A DNA stretch of 64,000 nucleotides from an uncultured Bacilli bacterium (GTDB lineage: Bacteria; Bacillota_I; Bacilli_A; RF39; UBA660). Positions 17,011-26,657 of the stretch are shown piece after piece. The notes under the pieces are model-generated. The model did no database searches. It was not told the DNA's origin and saw only the letters and a list, made by a program, of their open reading frames with translations. The stretch is from assembly GCA_934098525.1 (NCBI GenBank), contig CAKONZ010000004.1, positions 69,261-133,260 on the forward strand. The letters are read 5' to 3'. How positions within the stretch are numbered: position 1 is the first letter of the stretch; each line of letters starts with the position of its first letter. The translations under genes and the position numbers were made by a program.

Positions 17011-18051
17011 ATGAAAACAGATGATTTCGATTACTATTTACCAGAAGAATTAATAGCACAAACACCATTACCAGATAGAGCATCATCAAGATTAATGTTA
17101 CTAGATAAAAACACTGGTAAAATAAAACATGAAATATTTAAAAATATAATAAATTATTTACAACCTGGTGATGCCTTAGTACTAAATAATACTAAAGTAA
17201 TACCTGCCAGATTAATTGGTGAAAAAGAAGAAACAAAAGCTACAATAGAACTATTAATGTTAAAAGATTTAGGAAATGACACATGGGAATGTTTAGTAAA
17301 ACCTGCTAGAAGAGTAAAAATAGATACAATAGTATCTTTTGGCCAAGGTCTACTAAAAGCAAGATGCATTAAAGAATTTGATGAAGGAATAAAACATTTT
17401 AAATTAGAATATAAAGGAATCCTTTTAGAAATACTAGATAAATTAGGTACTATGCCACTACCACCATATATTCATGAACAATTAAAAGATCAAGATAGAT
17501 ACCAAACAGTTTATGCAAAAATATCAGGAAGTGCTGCAGCACCAACTGCAGGACTTCATTTTACAAAAGAATTATTACAACAAATAGAAAAAAAAGGTGT
17601 CAAAGTCTTATACATAACATTACATGTTGGTTTAGGTACATTTAGACCTGTAAAAGTAGATGATGTAACCAAACATCAAATGCATAGTGAATACTTCTCA
17701 ATGTCAAAAGAAGTAGCAAATGAATTAAATAAAATAAAAAAAGAAAATCATAAAATAATTAGTGTAGGTACAACAACTACTAGAACATTAGAGACAATAA
17801 TGACAAGATATAACAAATTTGTTGAAGTAAGCGGTAATACAGATATATTTATCTATCCTGGATACAAATTTAAAGCAGTAGATACTCAAATAACAAATTT
17901 TCATCTTCCAAAATCAACTCTTGTCATGTTAGTAAGTGCTTTTGCTAGTAAAGATATAATACTAAAAGCATACAAAATAGCAGTAGAAGAAAAATATCGT
18001 TTCTTCTCATTTGGTGATGCTATGATGATAGGAGATTTTAAAGATGAGTAA
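17011..18051 (+). CDS. queA: S-adenosylmethionine:tRNA ribosyltransferase-isomerase QueA
   Basis: A 346-residue protein of normal length, with the N-terminal signature FDYYLPEELIAQTPLPDRASSRLM, then DALVLNNTKVIPARL, the AAPTAGLHFT block and the C-terminal GDAMMI. It transfers the ribosyl part of SAM to preQ1 at tRNA position 34, forming epoxyqueuosine. GGAGG precedes the ATG. It overlaps tgt by 8 bases, so the two steps of queuosine insertion are translationally coupled. No queC/D/E/F is seen here, so preQ1 may be salvaged, which is inference. Confidence 0.97.
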   Translation: MKTDDFDYYLPEELIAQTPLPDRASSRLMLLDKNTGKIKHEIFKNIINYLQPGDALVLNNTKVIPARLIGEKEETKATIELLMLKDLGNDTWECLVKPARRVKIDTIVSFGQGLLKARCIKEFDEGIKHFKLEYKGILLEILDKLGTMPLPPYIHEQLKDQDRYQTVYAKISGSAAAPTAGLHFTKELLQQIEKKGVKVLYITLHVGLGTFRPVKVDDVTKHQMHSEYFSMSKEVANELNKIKKENHKIISVGTTTTRTLETIMTRYNKFVEVSGNTDIFIYPGYKFKAVDTQITNFHLPKSTLVMLVSAFASKDIILKAYKIAVEEKYRFFSFGDAMMIGDFKDE

Positions 18052-19159
18052 AATGAATTTTGAATTATTAAAAAACGAAAAAAATACCAAAGCAAGATAT
18101 GGTATTATTCATAGTAAATATGGTGATTTTGAAACTCCAATGTTTATGCCAGTTGGAACAAGAGCCACAGTTAAAACATTATCACCAGAAGAATTATATG
18201 AAGCAAATTCTGGTATATGTTTAGCCAATACCTATCATTTATGGTTAAGACCAGGAGAAGATATTGTTTATAAAGCTGGTGGATTACATAAATTTATGAA
18301 TTATAATCGTCCAATGTTAACAGATAGTGGTGGATTTCAAGTTTTTTCTTTAGCAAAGAAAAAAGACATCTCAGAAGAAGGTGTAAAATTTAAATCTCAT
18401 ATTGATGGTTCTAATTTATTCTTAACACCTGAAAAATCAATTGAAATTCAAAATAAACTAGGAGCAGATATAATTATGAGTTTTGATGAATGTCCTTATT
18501 ATCCATGTACCTATGATTACATGAAAAACAGTGTAGAAAGAACATTAAGATGGGCTAAAAGAGGAAAAGAAGTTCATAAAAATGAAGATCAAATGTTATT
18601 TGGAATAGTCCAAGGTGGAGCCTTTAAAGATTTAAGAAAATATAGTGCAGAAGAAACAGTTAAAATGAACTTTGATGGTTATTCAATTGGAGGAACATCA
18701 GTAGGAGAAGACAAAAAGACAATGTATGAAATGATAGATAATTGTATAGATTATTTACCAACAGAAAAAATAAGATACTTAATGGGAGTAGGAGATCCCC
18801 TTGATATACTAGAAGGTGTAGAAAGAGGAGTAGATATCTTTGATTGTGTATTACCAACAAGAATAGCAAGACATGGAAATGCTTTCACAAGACACGGAAA
18901 AATAAACATAAAAAATGCTAAATACAAAGAAGACTTTACAAAAGTAGATGAAACATGTGATTGTTATGCTTGTAAAAATTATACTAAAGCTTATATAAGA
19001 CACTTAATAACAGTAGATGAAACCTTTGGACAAAGATTACTTTCTATACATAACATAAGATTTCTAATAAAATTAGTAGAAGAGATAAGAATAGCAATAA
19101 AAGAAGATAAATTCAAAGAATACAAAGAAGACTTTATTAATAAATATACTAATAAATAA
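18044..19159 (+). CDS. tgt: tRNA-guanine transglycosylase
   Basis: A 371-residue TIM-barrel enzyme. It has PMFMPVGTRATVK, the substrate loop LTDSGGFQVFSL with its Asp, the GIVQGG motif, the catalytic Asp region DCVLPTRIARHG, and a zinc site CDCYACKNYT followed by a His after about 25 residues. It exchanges guanine 34 for preQ1 in GUN-anticodon tRNAs. The start ATG lies within the end of queA. Confidence 0.97.
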   Translation: MSKMNFELLKNEKNTKARYGIIHSKYGDFETPMFMPVGTRATVKTLSPEELYEANSGICLANTYHLWLRPGEDIVYKAGGLHKFMNYNRPMLTDSGGFQVFSLAKKKDISEEGVKFKSHIDGSNLFLTPEKSIEIQNKLGADIIMSFDECPYYPCTYDYMKNSVERTLRWAKRGKEVHKNEDQMLFGIVQGGAFKDLRKYSAEETVKMNFDGYSIGGTSVGEDKKTMYEMIDNCIDYLPTEKIRYLMGVGDPLDILEGVERGVDIFDCVLPTRIARHGNAFTRHGKINIKNAKYKEDFTKVDETCDCYACKNYTKAYIRHLITVDETFGQRLLSIHNIRFLIKLVEEIRIAIKEDKFKEYKEDFINKYTNK

Positions 19160-19167
19160 TTAAAAGA

Positions 19168-19196
19168 TTGACAAAAAAATATATTTTTGATATATT
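19168..19196 (+). promoter_or_regulatory. Strong sigma-A promoter of the proS T-box leader
   Basis: Perfect TTGACA, 17 bases, TATATT. It lies 9 bases after the tgt stop. Confidence 0.82.
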
Positions 19197-19202
19197 AAAC
19201 CC

Positions 19203-19396
19203 GTAAAGCGAAGACAAAGGAATACAAAATAAAAAAATCATATTAGTGAGCTTGGTATAGTGAAAACAAGTTATGATATTATTTTGTTCCTACCTTTCAG
19301 TGAAATGCAAACATTTCCGGTTCAAACCGTTATAAAATTAAGAAAACAAAGGATGGTACCGTGCAAAGCACTCCTGTAGGACCATTCTTTTTTATT
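19203..19396 (+). promoter_or_regulatory. T-box riboswitch, probably proline-specific
   Basis: The leader holds a long imperfect stem I, whose base pairs AAAGG with CCTTT. The diagnostic antiterminator sequence is GGATGGTACCGTGC (from 19351), and a terminator pairs GGATGGT with ACCATTC before T6. Uncharged tRNA is expected to pair with the specifier codon and the GGTACC-adjacent bulge to allow readthrough. Next to the base helix is CCT followed by A (19289-19292), a proline codon in the position expected for the specifier. That fits the proS gene 17 bases downstream. Confidence 0.9.
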
Positions 19397-19413
19397 TAGA
19401 AAGAGGGATAATT

Positions 19414-20841
19414 ATGGCAAATAACAAAATAACAAAAAGAGATGTTGACTTTGCAAAATGGTATACAGATGTTGTAAAAGCAGCCCGTTTAGCAAGTTAT
19501 TCAAATGTAAAAGGATGCATTATTTTAGAACCAAATGGATATGCAATTTGGGAAAAAATGAAAGAAACTCTAGATAACATGTTCAAAAAATCAGGACATA
19601 AAAATGTAGCAATGCCACTACTAATACCAGAAAATTTAATGAATAAAGAAAAAGAATTAGTAAATGGTTTTGCACCAGAAGTAGCATGGGTTACAGAAGG
19701 TGGTTCAAACAAACTTGATGAAAGAATGTGTATCCGTCCAACTAGTGAAACTCTATTTAGTGATTATTATAGTACTTTAGTAAGATCATATCGTGACTTA
19801 CCAATAAAATACAATCAATGGTGTACAGTATTAAGATGGGAAAAAGAAACAAGACCATTCTTAAGAAGTAGAGAATTCTGGTGGCAAGAAGGTCACACAA
19901 TTCACGAAACAAGAGAAGAAGCAGAACATGAAACAAAATATATCATGGAAGAAGTATACAAAAAGTTTTTCCACGAATATTTAGCAATTCCTGCTATCAC
20001 TGGTAAAAAAACTGAAAAAGAAAAATTTGCCGGAGCAGATTATACATTAACAATTGAAGCTTTAATGTATAATGGTGTAAGCTTACAATCAGGAACATCA
20101 CATTATTTTGGACAAAGATTCTCTAAAGCATATGATATATCATTTGTTAATAAAAATAATGAAACAGAATATGCCTACCAAACATCATGGGGAGTATCAT
20201 CAAGAATGATCGGAGCCTTAATAATGGTTCATAGTGATGATGATGGCTTAGTATTACCACCAAACATTGCACCAACAAAAGTTGCAATCATTCCAATCGG
20301 AGAATCACAAGAAGTAAAAGATCTAACCAAAGATATAGAAAATAAATTAAATGAAAAAAGTATTTCATACTATACAGACTTAACTCCTAATTCCCCAGGA
20401 TTTAAATTTGCAGAAGCTGAAGTAAACGGTATTCCAGTAAGAATTGAAATAGGAGAAAGAGACTTAAAAGAAAACTTTATAACTTTAGTAAGAAGAGATA
20501 CAAAAGAAAAAATAAAAGTAAATAAGAATGAAAATATTATAGAAAAAGTAAATGAATTATTCTTATTAATCCAAAATAACTTATATGAAAAAGCAAAAAA
20601 AAGAATGGAATCTATGACATATGAAGCCCATTCTTTAGAAGAAGTAAAAAAAATAATGGATACACAACCAGGATTCATCAAAGCAGACTGGTGTGGTAAT
20701 GAAGAATGTGAACTAAAGATGAAAGAAATAAAAGGTACAAAATCTAGATGCATCCTAGAAGATCACAAATTAATAGATGGAAAATGTGTAGTTTGTGGTA
20801 AAGAAGCTAAACATTTAGTAGTATGGGGTATCCAGTACTAA
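19414..20841 (+). CDS. proS: Prolyl-tRNA synthetase, archaeal/eukaryote-like type
   Basis: This 475-residue class II synthetase lacks the bacterial INS editing insertion. It has instead the extended C-terminal zinc-type domain of archaeal-type ProRS, seen as CGNEEC and a later CVVCGKEA. Motif 2 lies in VLRWEKETRPFLRSREFWWQEGHT and motif 3 in SWGVSSRMIGALIMVHSDDDGLVLPP. It charges tRNA-Pro. Both ProRS types occur in Firmicutes; this one is of the type shared with several Bacilli and Mollicutes. It overlaps the convergent gerAB gene by 4 bases at the stop codons. Confidence 0.96.
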   Translation: MANNKITKRDVDFAKWYTDVVKAARLASYSNVKGCIILEPNGYAIWEKMKETLDNMFKKSGHKNVAMPLLIPENLMNKEKELVNGFAPEVAWVTEGGSNKLDERMCIRPTSETLFSDYYSTLVRSYRDLPIKYNQWCTVLRWEKETRPFLRSREFWWQEGHTIHETREEAEHETKYIMEEVYKKFFHEYLAIPAITGKKTEKEKFAGADYTLTIEALMYNGVSLQSGTSHYFGQRFSKAYDISFVNKNNETEYAYQTSWGVSSRMIGALIMVHSDDDGLVLPPNIAPTKVAIIPIGESQEVKDLTKDIENKLNEKSISYYTDLTPNSPGFKFAEAEVNGIPVRIEIGERDLKENFITLVRRDTKEKIKVNKNENIIEKVNELFLLIQNNLYEKAKKRMESMTYEAHSLEEVKKIMDTQPGFIKADWCGNEECELKMKEIKGTKSRCILEDHKLIDGKCVVCGKEAKHLVVWGIQY

Positions 20842-21923
20842 ACATCTTTCTTTCGCTTAAATAATAAAAATATAAAATTAATAAATAAACCAACAAGTAA
20901 AATACTAGATATAAAAGGAAATAATCTAAGTAAAAAGTAAGGTTTATAATTAATAAATATATAAGTACTAATAAGTGGTAAAGAAACAGTTAGAAAATAG
21001 GTCATAATACCTATTTTTTTCTTATCATTCATTTTAAATTTAAAAACAATATACTTTTTAACAAAACGTATCAAAAAACATATTAAACCATATACAGCAA
21101 AAAATATAACCAAAGCTAAAACATTTTCAACTCTTTGAATAAAATTAAAAGCATCTATCTTTTTAAAAATATAATACTCAGGATAAGCAAAATCACTAGC
21201 AAAATTAACTCCATAAATACTAATAGCGTAGAATAAGAACAAATAAAATGACAAACATCCTAAAATATATGACAAGATAACTGCTTTATTAGTATTCTTT
21301 TCTAAAACTACTTCCTCTTTTTTTAAAGACAATATTGTTATATAAGGATAAGCACAAAAACTAGGAACTATTAAACAAGTATAAATAAACTTACCTCTAT
21401 TAACATCAAATAAAGGATATATATTTTCAATATCTACATCAGTAGATAAAAATAAAAATGAAATAATAAGTGATACAAAAATAATAAAAGTAAGAATTAA
21501 ATTACTACCAGATATAACCTCTTTCCCTTTAATAGCAGCTATTGCTATAATAGAAAAAAGTAATAAACAAATAACATAATCATTACTTCTTATTAATAAA
21601 TGAGTAATAATAAAATTAACAATTCCCCAAGAAATAATACAACCAACAAATAAAACTCCTAAAATATATAAAACATTTATTATTTTTCCAAAAAAACCAA
21701 ACCTCTTTTTATTAGCCTCAAAAATATTCATATTGTTATTATATTTATATACATAAAGTACCATTAATAAAACTAAAAAACCTAATAAAAATCCAATTGG
21801 AGCAGCAATCAAAGAAGAATTTTTACCACTATTAATAATTAAAGCTGTTCCTAAACAAGGAAACAAAGCAACACATAAAGAATAACAAATTGAAAAAAAA
21901 GCATTATTACCAATCTTACTCAT
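20838..21923 (-). CDS. gerAB: Spore germination receptor permease subunit (GerAB family)
   Basis: A 361-residue protein with about ten membrane helices, in the amino acid-polyamine transporter fold of GerAB/GerBB/GerKB. It forms the nutrient-binding channel of the inner-membrane spore germinant receptor. AGGAGG precedes the ATG. The start region carries an exact copy of the gerAC end just upstream (61-bp duplication), but the reading frame of this gene is intact. It is last in the gerAA-gerAC-gerAB operon and converges with proS. Confidence 0.9.
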   Translation of the reverse strand: MSKIGNNAFFSICYSLCVALFPCLGTALIINSGKNSSLIAAPIGFLLGFLVLLMVLYVYKYNNNMNIFEANKKRFGFFGKIINVLYILGVLFVGCIISWGIVNFIITHLLIRSNDYVICLLLFSIIAIAAIKGKEVISGSNLILTFIIFVSLIISFLFLSTDVDIENIYPLFDVNRGKFIYTCLIVPSFCAYPYITILSLKKEEVVLEKNTNKAVILSYILGCLSFYLFLFYAISIYGVNFASDFAYPEYYIFKKIDAFNFIQRVENVLALVIFFAVYGLICFLIRFVKKYIVFKFKMNDKKKIGIMTYFLTVSLPLISTYIFINYKPYFLLRLFPFISSILLVGLFINFIFLLFKRKKDV

Positions 21924-22042
21924 TATATCCTCCTACAATACCTCTATATATATGTCCATATCTATAAATATCAATCTTACTCATTATATCCTCCTACAAT
22001 ACCTCTATATATATGTCCATATCTATAAATATCAATCTTACT
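21911..22042. repeat. 61-bp perfect tandem duplication at the gerAC-gerAB junction
   Basis: Bases 21911-21971 and 21972-22032 are identical, followed by 10 bases of a third copy. On the minus strand the unit runs from the gerAB start codon region through the last 20 codons of gerAC and the AGGAGG site. Confidence 0.95.
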
Positions 22043-23107
22043 ATTAATATCAATATTAGCAATATCATAAATATTTAAATCCTTATATTTATTGTAATCT
22101 TTATTATAATGCTTATATATCATACTTTTTAATCCTAAAATATCAGTATCATTATCTTTATTAAATTGAATCAAAGAATTAACATAATTTTTAATTTCCT
22201 CATTAGCTATAGACTCTATTTTTTTTAAATGTTTCTCATCTGCAATATTACCAGTTTCTTCAGTTGATAAAATCAATCCTTTTAAATCCATATTAATATC
22301 AACATATACTTTATTATTTTTAATCTTTAAATAAGTATCACAATTAGTTTCAGTAATAACAACACTAACAACCTTATCTTTATATTTTAAATTTACCAAA
22401 ACATCCTCAATTTTATTATTCAAAACATTAAAAATAATAGCATCCTCTTTCTTTAAATTAGCTATATACTTATTATTTTTAAAAACAGCAATATTACTTA
22501 ACCTAGTATTTTTAAAATCATTATTATTATCATTTATAGCAATACTAGAAACAACCGAATCAATTCCTTTATTTAAATAATTAGCAATAAATTCTTCTAA
22601 ATTTACATTAACAGATTGTCCATTTATTTTCATACTATTTTCTATAGTAGTAATAATATCCTTAGTAGGAAAATCCTCTTTTCCTTCTTCTTTAGGATTT
22701 AAAATATCTTTAGCATCATTTTCTAAACTTACTAGTAACAAAATATCATTTCTAGCCTCTGGACTTCTCAAAAAATAATCAAAACACTTATCAATTCCAT
22801 TAGAAACTGCTCCTTTTCCCACTATAAGTAACTCTAAATGACCTAAATATAAATAATCAGGATATTGTAAAGAAATACTCCTAACAGCATCAACAATAGT
22901 ATCTCCCTCTCCTTCATACAAAATAGTAGTATAAGAAGTAGAAGTATCTTCACTTTTATTAATTTTCATTACCTGAGCTGTAACCGTATACTTACCATCT
23001 TCATAATCAATTCCTATTGAATTAGCAATAGCCATTTCATTTAACTCTCTATAACTACAACCACAAATTAAAAAACAAAACAAACATAAAATAAATAACT
23101 TTTTCAT
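21977..23107 (-). CDS. gerAC: Spore germination lipoprotein, Ger(x)C family (GerAC)
   Basis: A 376-residue lipoprotein with lipobox CGC (Cys about 17) followed by SYRELNEMAIANSIGIDY, the conserved start of mature GerAC proteins. The C-terminal domain holds the usual alternating strands (NKVYVDINMDLKGLI). It is the outer-face subunit of the germinant receptor. It overlaps gerAA by 4 bases (ATGA). Its last 20 codons are duplicated downstream, giving a spare 22-residue reading frame between it and gerAB. Confidence 0.9.
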   Translation of the reverse strand: MKKLFILCLFCFLICGCSYRELNEMAIANSIGIDYEDGKYTVTAQVMKINKSEDTSTSYTTILYEGEGDTIVDAVRSISLQYPDYLYLGHLELLIVGKGAVSNGIDKCFDYFLRSPEARNDILLLVSLENDAKDILNPKEEGKEDFPTKDIITTIENSMKINGQSVNVNLEEFIANYLNKGIDSVVSSIAINDNNNDFKNTRLSNIAVFKNNKYIANLKKEDAIIFNVLNNKIEDVLVNLKYKDKVVSVVITETNCDTYLKIKNNKVYVDINMDLKGLILSTEETGNIADEKHLKKIESIANEEIKNYVNSLIQFNKDNDTDILGLKSMIYKHYNKDYNKYKDLNIYDIANIDINSKIDIYRYGHIYRGIVGGYNE

Positions 23108-24540
23108 AATCGACTCCTTATTTTATTAGTATTTGTTAACATTGGATTTCTCTTATTTCTCTTCTTTATATTTTTAAGTATAAATGTATCTCCTAAATAA
23201 TTAGTATTTAAAGGAACAATAGGATATAAGAAAGGCTTACCAAAAGACTTTAAACTAGATAAATCTATTGATAAAAGTAAAATTCCTAAAAACACTCCAA
23301 AAAGTCCCAAAAAAGCCGCTAATAACATAAAAATAAGTTTCCATAATCTAATAGCATTAACCATAGAAACATATGAAAACATCAAACTACATATAGAACT
23401 AACAGCAATTACAATAACCATAATAGGAGAAACAATACCAGCTGTAACAGCAGCATCTCCTAATACAATAGCACCCAATATACTTATAGCAGAACCAGAT
23501 AAATTAGGCATCCTTATATCGCTTTCTCTAAGAATCTCAAAAACCAAAGACATACCAATAGCCTCAACAATAGTGGGAAAAGGAACTCCATAACTTTGAG
23601 AAGCAAAATTAACAATCAAAGTAATAGGAATTGTCTCATGATTAAAAGTAGTAATAGCAATATAAAAAGCAGGTAAAATAATAGCTATGAAAAAAGACAT
23701 AATCCTAATGATTCTAGTAAAAGAAACATTCTTAGGTTTCTGATAATAATCCTCAGGAGTATGAAATAAATCTATAAAAAAAGTAGGAATAATTAAAGCA
23801 TAAGGACTATTCTCCATAATAACACATACTTTTCCCTCTAATAAAAACATAGAAGTAAGATCAGGTCTTTCTGTAGTCTCAATAGTAGAAAAACAAGAAT
23901 TATTATCCTCAATTATTTGTTTAATATAAGTACTATCAAACAAACCATCTATATCAATACTATTAATTTTATTAATAACATTATCAACAATCTCTTTTTC
24001 AGCAATATTATCCATATATAAAACACTAACTTTAGTCTTAGTCTGTTTACCAACAGTAGTTTCACTAACTATTAAATGATTTGACTTAATTCTTTTTCTA
24101 ACCAAACCAATATTAGTCATATAATTCTCACAAAAAGCATCCTTTGGACCACTTATAGTCTGCTCTATAAGAGGTTCACTAACACCCCTAGATAAATCCT
24201 CTTTAGACTCAATAGCAATTCCTTTATCACCGATAAATAAAATAGAAAAACCATTACCTAAATATTTAAAAACGTCATCCTCATTATTAATATTTTTAAT
24301 ATTATTAGCAGAAATAATATCACATACTAATGAAAAATCACTCTTTAAAGATTTCTTATTATAACTAACAATAGGATTAACTATAAAAAAATTAATAAAA
24401 TTACTATTAGTAATACTTTGATTATATACAAGCAATATTTCATTCTTTCTAAACTTTAATTTTCTAAAAGAAATATCAGTCGAATCTTTATATTGATCTT
24501 TTAAATACATAATAGTTTTATTTATATCTTTATTAAACAT
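23104..24540 (-). CDS. gerAA: Spore germination receptor subunit GerAA
   Basis: A 478-residue protein with a large soluble N-terminal domain. Its middle region carries the family motifs EPLIEQTISGPKDAF, then TKTKVSVLYMDNIA and FLLEGKVCVIMENSPYALIIPTFF. Five or so C-terminal membrane segments follow, with the conserved VEAIGMSLVFEILRESDIRMP block. It forms the oligomeric ion-conducting subunit of the germinant receptor. AGGTGA lies before the ATG. The order A-C-B is one of the usual receptor operon arrangements. No sigma-G promoter could be defined with confidence upstream. Confidence 0.94.
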   Translation of the reverse strand: MFNKDINKTIMYLKDQYKDSTDISFRKLKFRKNEILLVYNQSITNSNFINFFIVNPIVSYNKKSLKSDFSLVCDIISANNIKNINNEDDVFKYLGNGFSILFIGDKGIAIESKEDLSRGVSEPLIEQTISGPKDAFCENYMTNIGLVRKRIKSNHLIVSETTVGKQTKTKVSVLYMDNIAEKEIVDNVINKINSIDIDGLFDSTYIKQIIEDNNSCFSTIETTERPDLTSMFLLEGKVCVIMENSPYALIIPTFFIDLFHTPEDYYQKPKNVSFTRIIRIMSFFIAIILPAFYIAITTFNHETIPITLIVNFASQSYGVPFPTIVEAIGMSLVFEILRESDIRMPNLSGSAISILGAIVLGDAAVTAGIVSPIMVIVIAVSSICSLMFSYVSMVNAIRLWKLIFMLLAAFLGLFGVFLGILLLSIDLSSLKSFGKPFLYPIVPLNTNYLGDTFILKNIKKRNKRNPMLTNTNKIRSRL

Positions 24541-24633
24541 AACTTCACCTAATTTCTAAAAATATTATTTCCTAAAAAATAAAATATATTCTTTATATTT
24601 AAAAAATGCTATAATAAAAAAGAGGTGTAAAAA

Positions 24634-25221
24634 ATGAAAAAAAATAAAATAATAAAAATCATTTTTCTATCAATAATATTAATAATTCTATTAATTGGTT
24701 GTTTTTATATAGTAAAATCAAATCAAAAAACAAATTTCAATAAAGAATATACTTTAGTAAGTAAAGATAATGTATTTGAAGAAAAATCAAGTGAAGAAAT
24801 AATAAAAATATTAAAGAATGGAACAGGAATAATATTTTTAGGATTTCCAGAATGTCCTTGGTGTCAACATTATGCAAAAATACTAGATGACTTATCTCAT
24901 GAAGAGGGTATAAAAGTAATATACTATTACAATATCAAAAAAGATCGTGAAAAAAACAATGAAACATACAAAGAAATAGTCTCATTACTAAATGATAACT
25001 TAGACTATGATAAAGAAGGAAACAAAAGAATATATGTACCAGACGTTTCATTTGTATATAATGGAGATATAATTTATCATACTAATGAAACATCTATGAT
25101 AACAGAAGATATAACTCCAGAACAATATTGGACAAAAGACAAAGAAGAAACAACAAAAAAAGAATTATCAAAATATATAAATAAAATAAATGATAGTATG
25201 TGTACATCATGTAATGAATAA
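24634..25221 (+). CDS. Membrane-anchored thioredoxin-fold protein (CPWC)
   Basis: This 195-residue protein has one N-terminal membrane segment (about 7-27). A thioredoxin-like domain follows, with the active-site motif FLGFPECPWCQHYAKIL (CPWC near residues 76-79) and a probable cis-Pro region YVPDVSFVYNGD. The GC in the membrane segment could act as a lipobox, which would make it a lipoprotein. The final CTSC near the C-terminus is a second Cys pair. It probably performs thiol-disulfide exchange outside the membrane, perhaps connected with the Cys-paired surface proteins nearby. Confidence 0.75.
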   Translation: MKKNKIIKIIFLSIILIILLIGCFYIVKSNQKTNFNKEYTLVSKDNVFEEKSSEEIIKILKNGTGIIFLGFPECPWCQHYAKILDDLSHEEGIKVIYYYNIKKDREKNNETYKEIVSLLNDNLDYDKEGNKRIYVPDVSFVYNGDIIYHTNETSMITEDITPEQYWTKDKEETTKKELSKYINKINDSMCTSCNE

Positions 25222-25246
25222 AGGGTTAAAAAATTAACCCTTTTTT
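25220..25246. terminator. Bidirectional terminator
   Basis: AAAGGGTTAA-aaaa-TTAACCCTTT with a T-run lies between the thioredoxin-like gene and the convergent radical SAM gene. Confidence 0.85.
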
Positions 25247-26179
25247 AATACCTTGATAAGAATCTCTTCTTACCATTTCCTTATCAATGTCGTTTAAAAC
25301 ACAAAACTTTTTTAATAACCAAGTAGGTTCAATTAAATCATTAACATTTGGATCCCCTGTAATCCTATTAATAACAATATCTTCATTAAGTAACTCTAAT
25401 TGATCACATACAATATCAACATACTCATCTTTAGTCAAAATATGAAACTTCTCTTTATAATATAAATCTTCTAATTTAGTATTTTTTAAAACATGTAACA
25501 TATGAATCTTAATACCAAAAACATTCAAACTATTAACATACCTCACAGTCTCTAACATATCCTTCTTAGTCTCATAAGGAAGACCATTAATAATATGAAC
25601 AACAACTTTAATATTGTTATCCTGTAATCTTTTAACCATTTTATTAAACTCTTCCAAAGTATGTCCTCTATTAATTAAAATAGCAGTCTTCTCATGAATA
25701 GTTTGAAGACCAAGTTCTATAACCAAATCACATCTATTATTTAAATCAATCAAATAATCTAATACTTCATCACTAATAGCATCACATCTTGTTGCAATAT
25801 TAATACCAACAACATTATCATAAGTTAAAACCTCTTCAAAATTTTTCTTTAAAAAATCAAGAGGAGCATAAGTATTAGAATTAGCTTGGAAGTACGCTAT
25901 ATACTTAGCGCTTTTCCATTTTCTATCCATTATTTTTCTAATATTATCAAATTGTACTTTAATAGGATCATTTTTATTGCCAGCAAAATCACCAGATCCT
26001 CCTTTACAATAAATACAACCACCATAACCCTTAACACCATCAATATTAGGGCAACTTAAACCTAAATTAAGACTTATCTTAGATATTTTACAATTATACT
26101 TATGCTTATAATAATAATCCAAAGTATAATATCTTTTATTACTATCTGAATATTTAAAATTATTTTTCACATCAATCAC
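25226..26179 (-). CDS. Radical SAM protein of the TIGR01212/YtqA type
   Basis: A 317-residue protein with the extended cluster motif CPNIDGVKGYGGCIYC (C-x13-C-x2-C), characteristic of the YtqA/YhcC group rather than the usual CxxxCxxC. It also has the conserved YFQANSNTYAPL, GINIATRCDAI and ELGLQTIHEKT blocks. Members bind a 4Fe-4S cluster and SAM; the substrate is unsettled, with a tRNA-related role suggested. The gene is single, with AGGTGAT before the ATG. Confidence 0.88.
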   Translation of the reverse strand: MIDVKNNFKYSDSNKRYYTLDYYYKHKYNCKISKISLNLGLSCPNIDGVKGYGGCIYCKGGSGDFAGNKNDPIKVQFDNIRKIMDRKWKSAKYIAYFQANSNTYAPLDFLKKNFEEVLTYDNVVGINIATRCDAISDEVLDYLIDLNNRCDLVIELGLQTIHEKTAILINRGHTLEEFNKMVKRLQDNNIKVVVHIINGLPYETKKDMLETVRYVNSLNVFGIKIHMLHVLKNTKLEDLYYKEKFHILTKDEYVDIVCDQLELLNEDIVINRITGDPNVNDLIEPTWLLKKFCVLNDIDKEMVRRDSYQGIKKGLIF

Positions 26180-26229
26180 CTAAATCAAGAATATAATACA
26201 ACAAAATAAGATAAAATAAAACTAAAACA

Positions 26230-26258
26230 TTGAATAATTACAATAAATGCCTTATAAT
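26230..26258 (+). promoter_or_regulatory. Sigma-A promoter of the membrane gene-leuS operon
   Basis: TTGAAT, 17 bases, TATAAT, with the GAGGTG ribosome site 23 bases further on. Confidence 0.65.
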
Positions 26259-26291
26259 AACAGCATAGAAACTAAAAAAAGAGGTGTTTAT

Positions 26292-26657
26292 ATGCAACCA
26301 ATATTTGAATATGTAATAGAATTTGTAATGGCATTTACTTTAGTCATCTTATACTATAAATTAATAGCAGAAAAAATAGATCCCAATATTAAAAAGAATA
26401 AACCCATAGCAGAAGTAAATATTTTTATAAAAATGTTTAAAATAAATACAGATTTAGTAGATATAAAAAAACTATCTAACATATTAATGTTAACAAATGC
26501 TTTTAATGTATCACTAGTGCTCTTATGTACAGAAATAACAAAAAACATCTTATTAAAAATATTAATAATTATAATTGGAATAGTTTTATTCACATATATG
26601 AGTTACCAAATAGTAGCGTTTGTATATAGAAAGAAAGGAATGACAAAAAATGTATGA
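26292..26657 (+). CDS. Small membrane protein upstream of leuS, unknown
   Basis: About 121 residues have a hydrophobic segment at about 8-24 and two more at about 68-86 and 91-112. The linker between them is charged. I used the ATG at 26292 behind GAGGTG; an in-frame ATG 45 bases upstream overlaps the promoter. No family was recognised. Its last 8 bases overlap the start of leuS, so translation is coupled. Confidence 0.65.
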   Translation: MQPIFEYVIEFVMAFTLVILYYKLIAEKIDPNIKKNKPIAEVNIFIKMFKINTDLVDIKKLSNILMLTNAFNVSLVLLCTEITKNILLKILIIIIGIVLFTYMSYQIVAFVYRKKGMTKNV

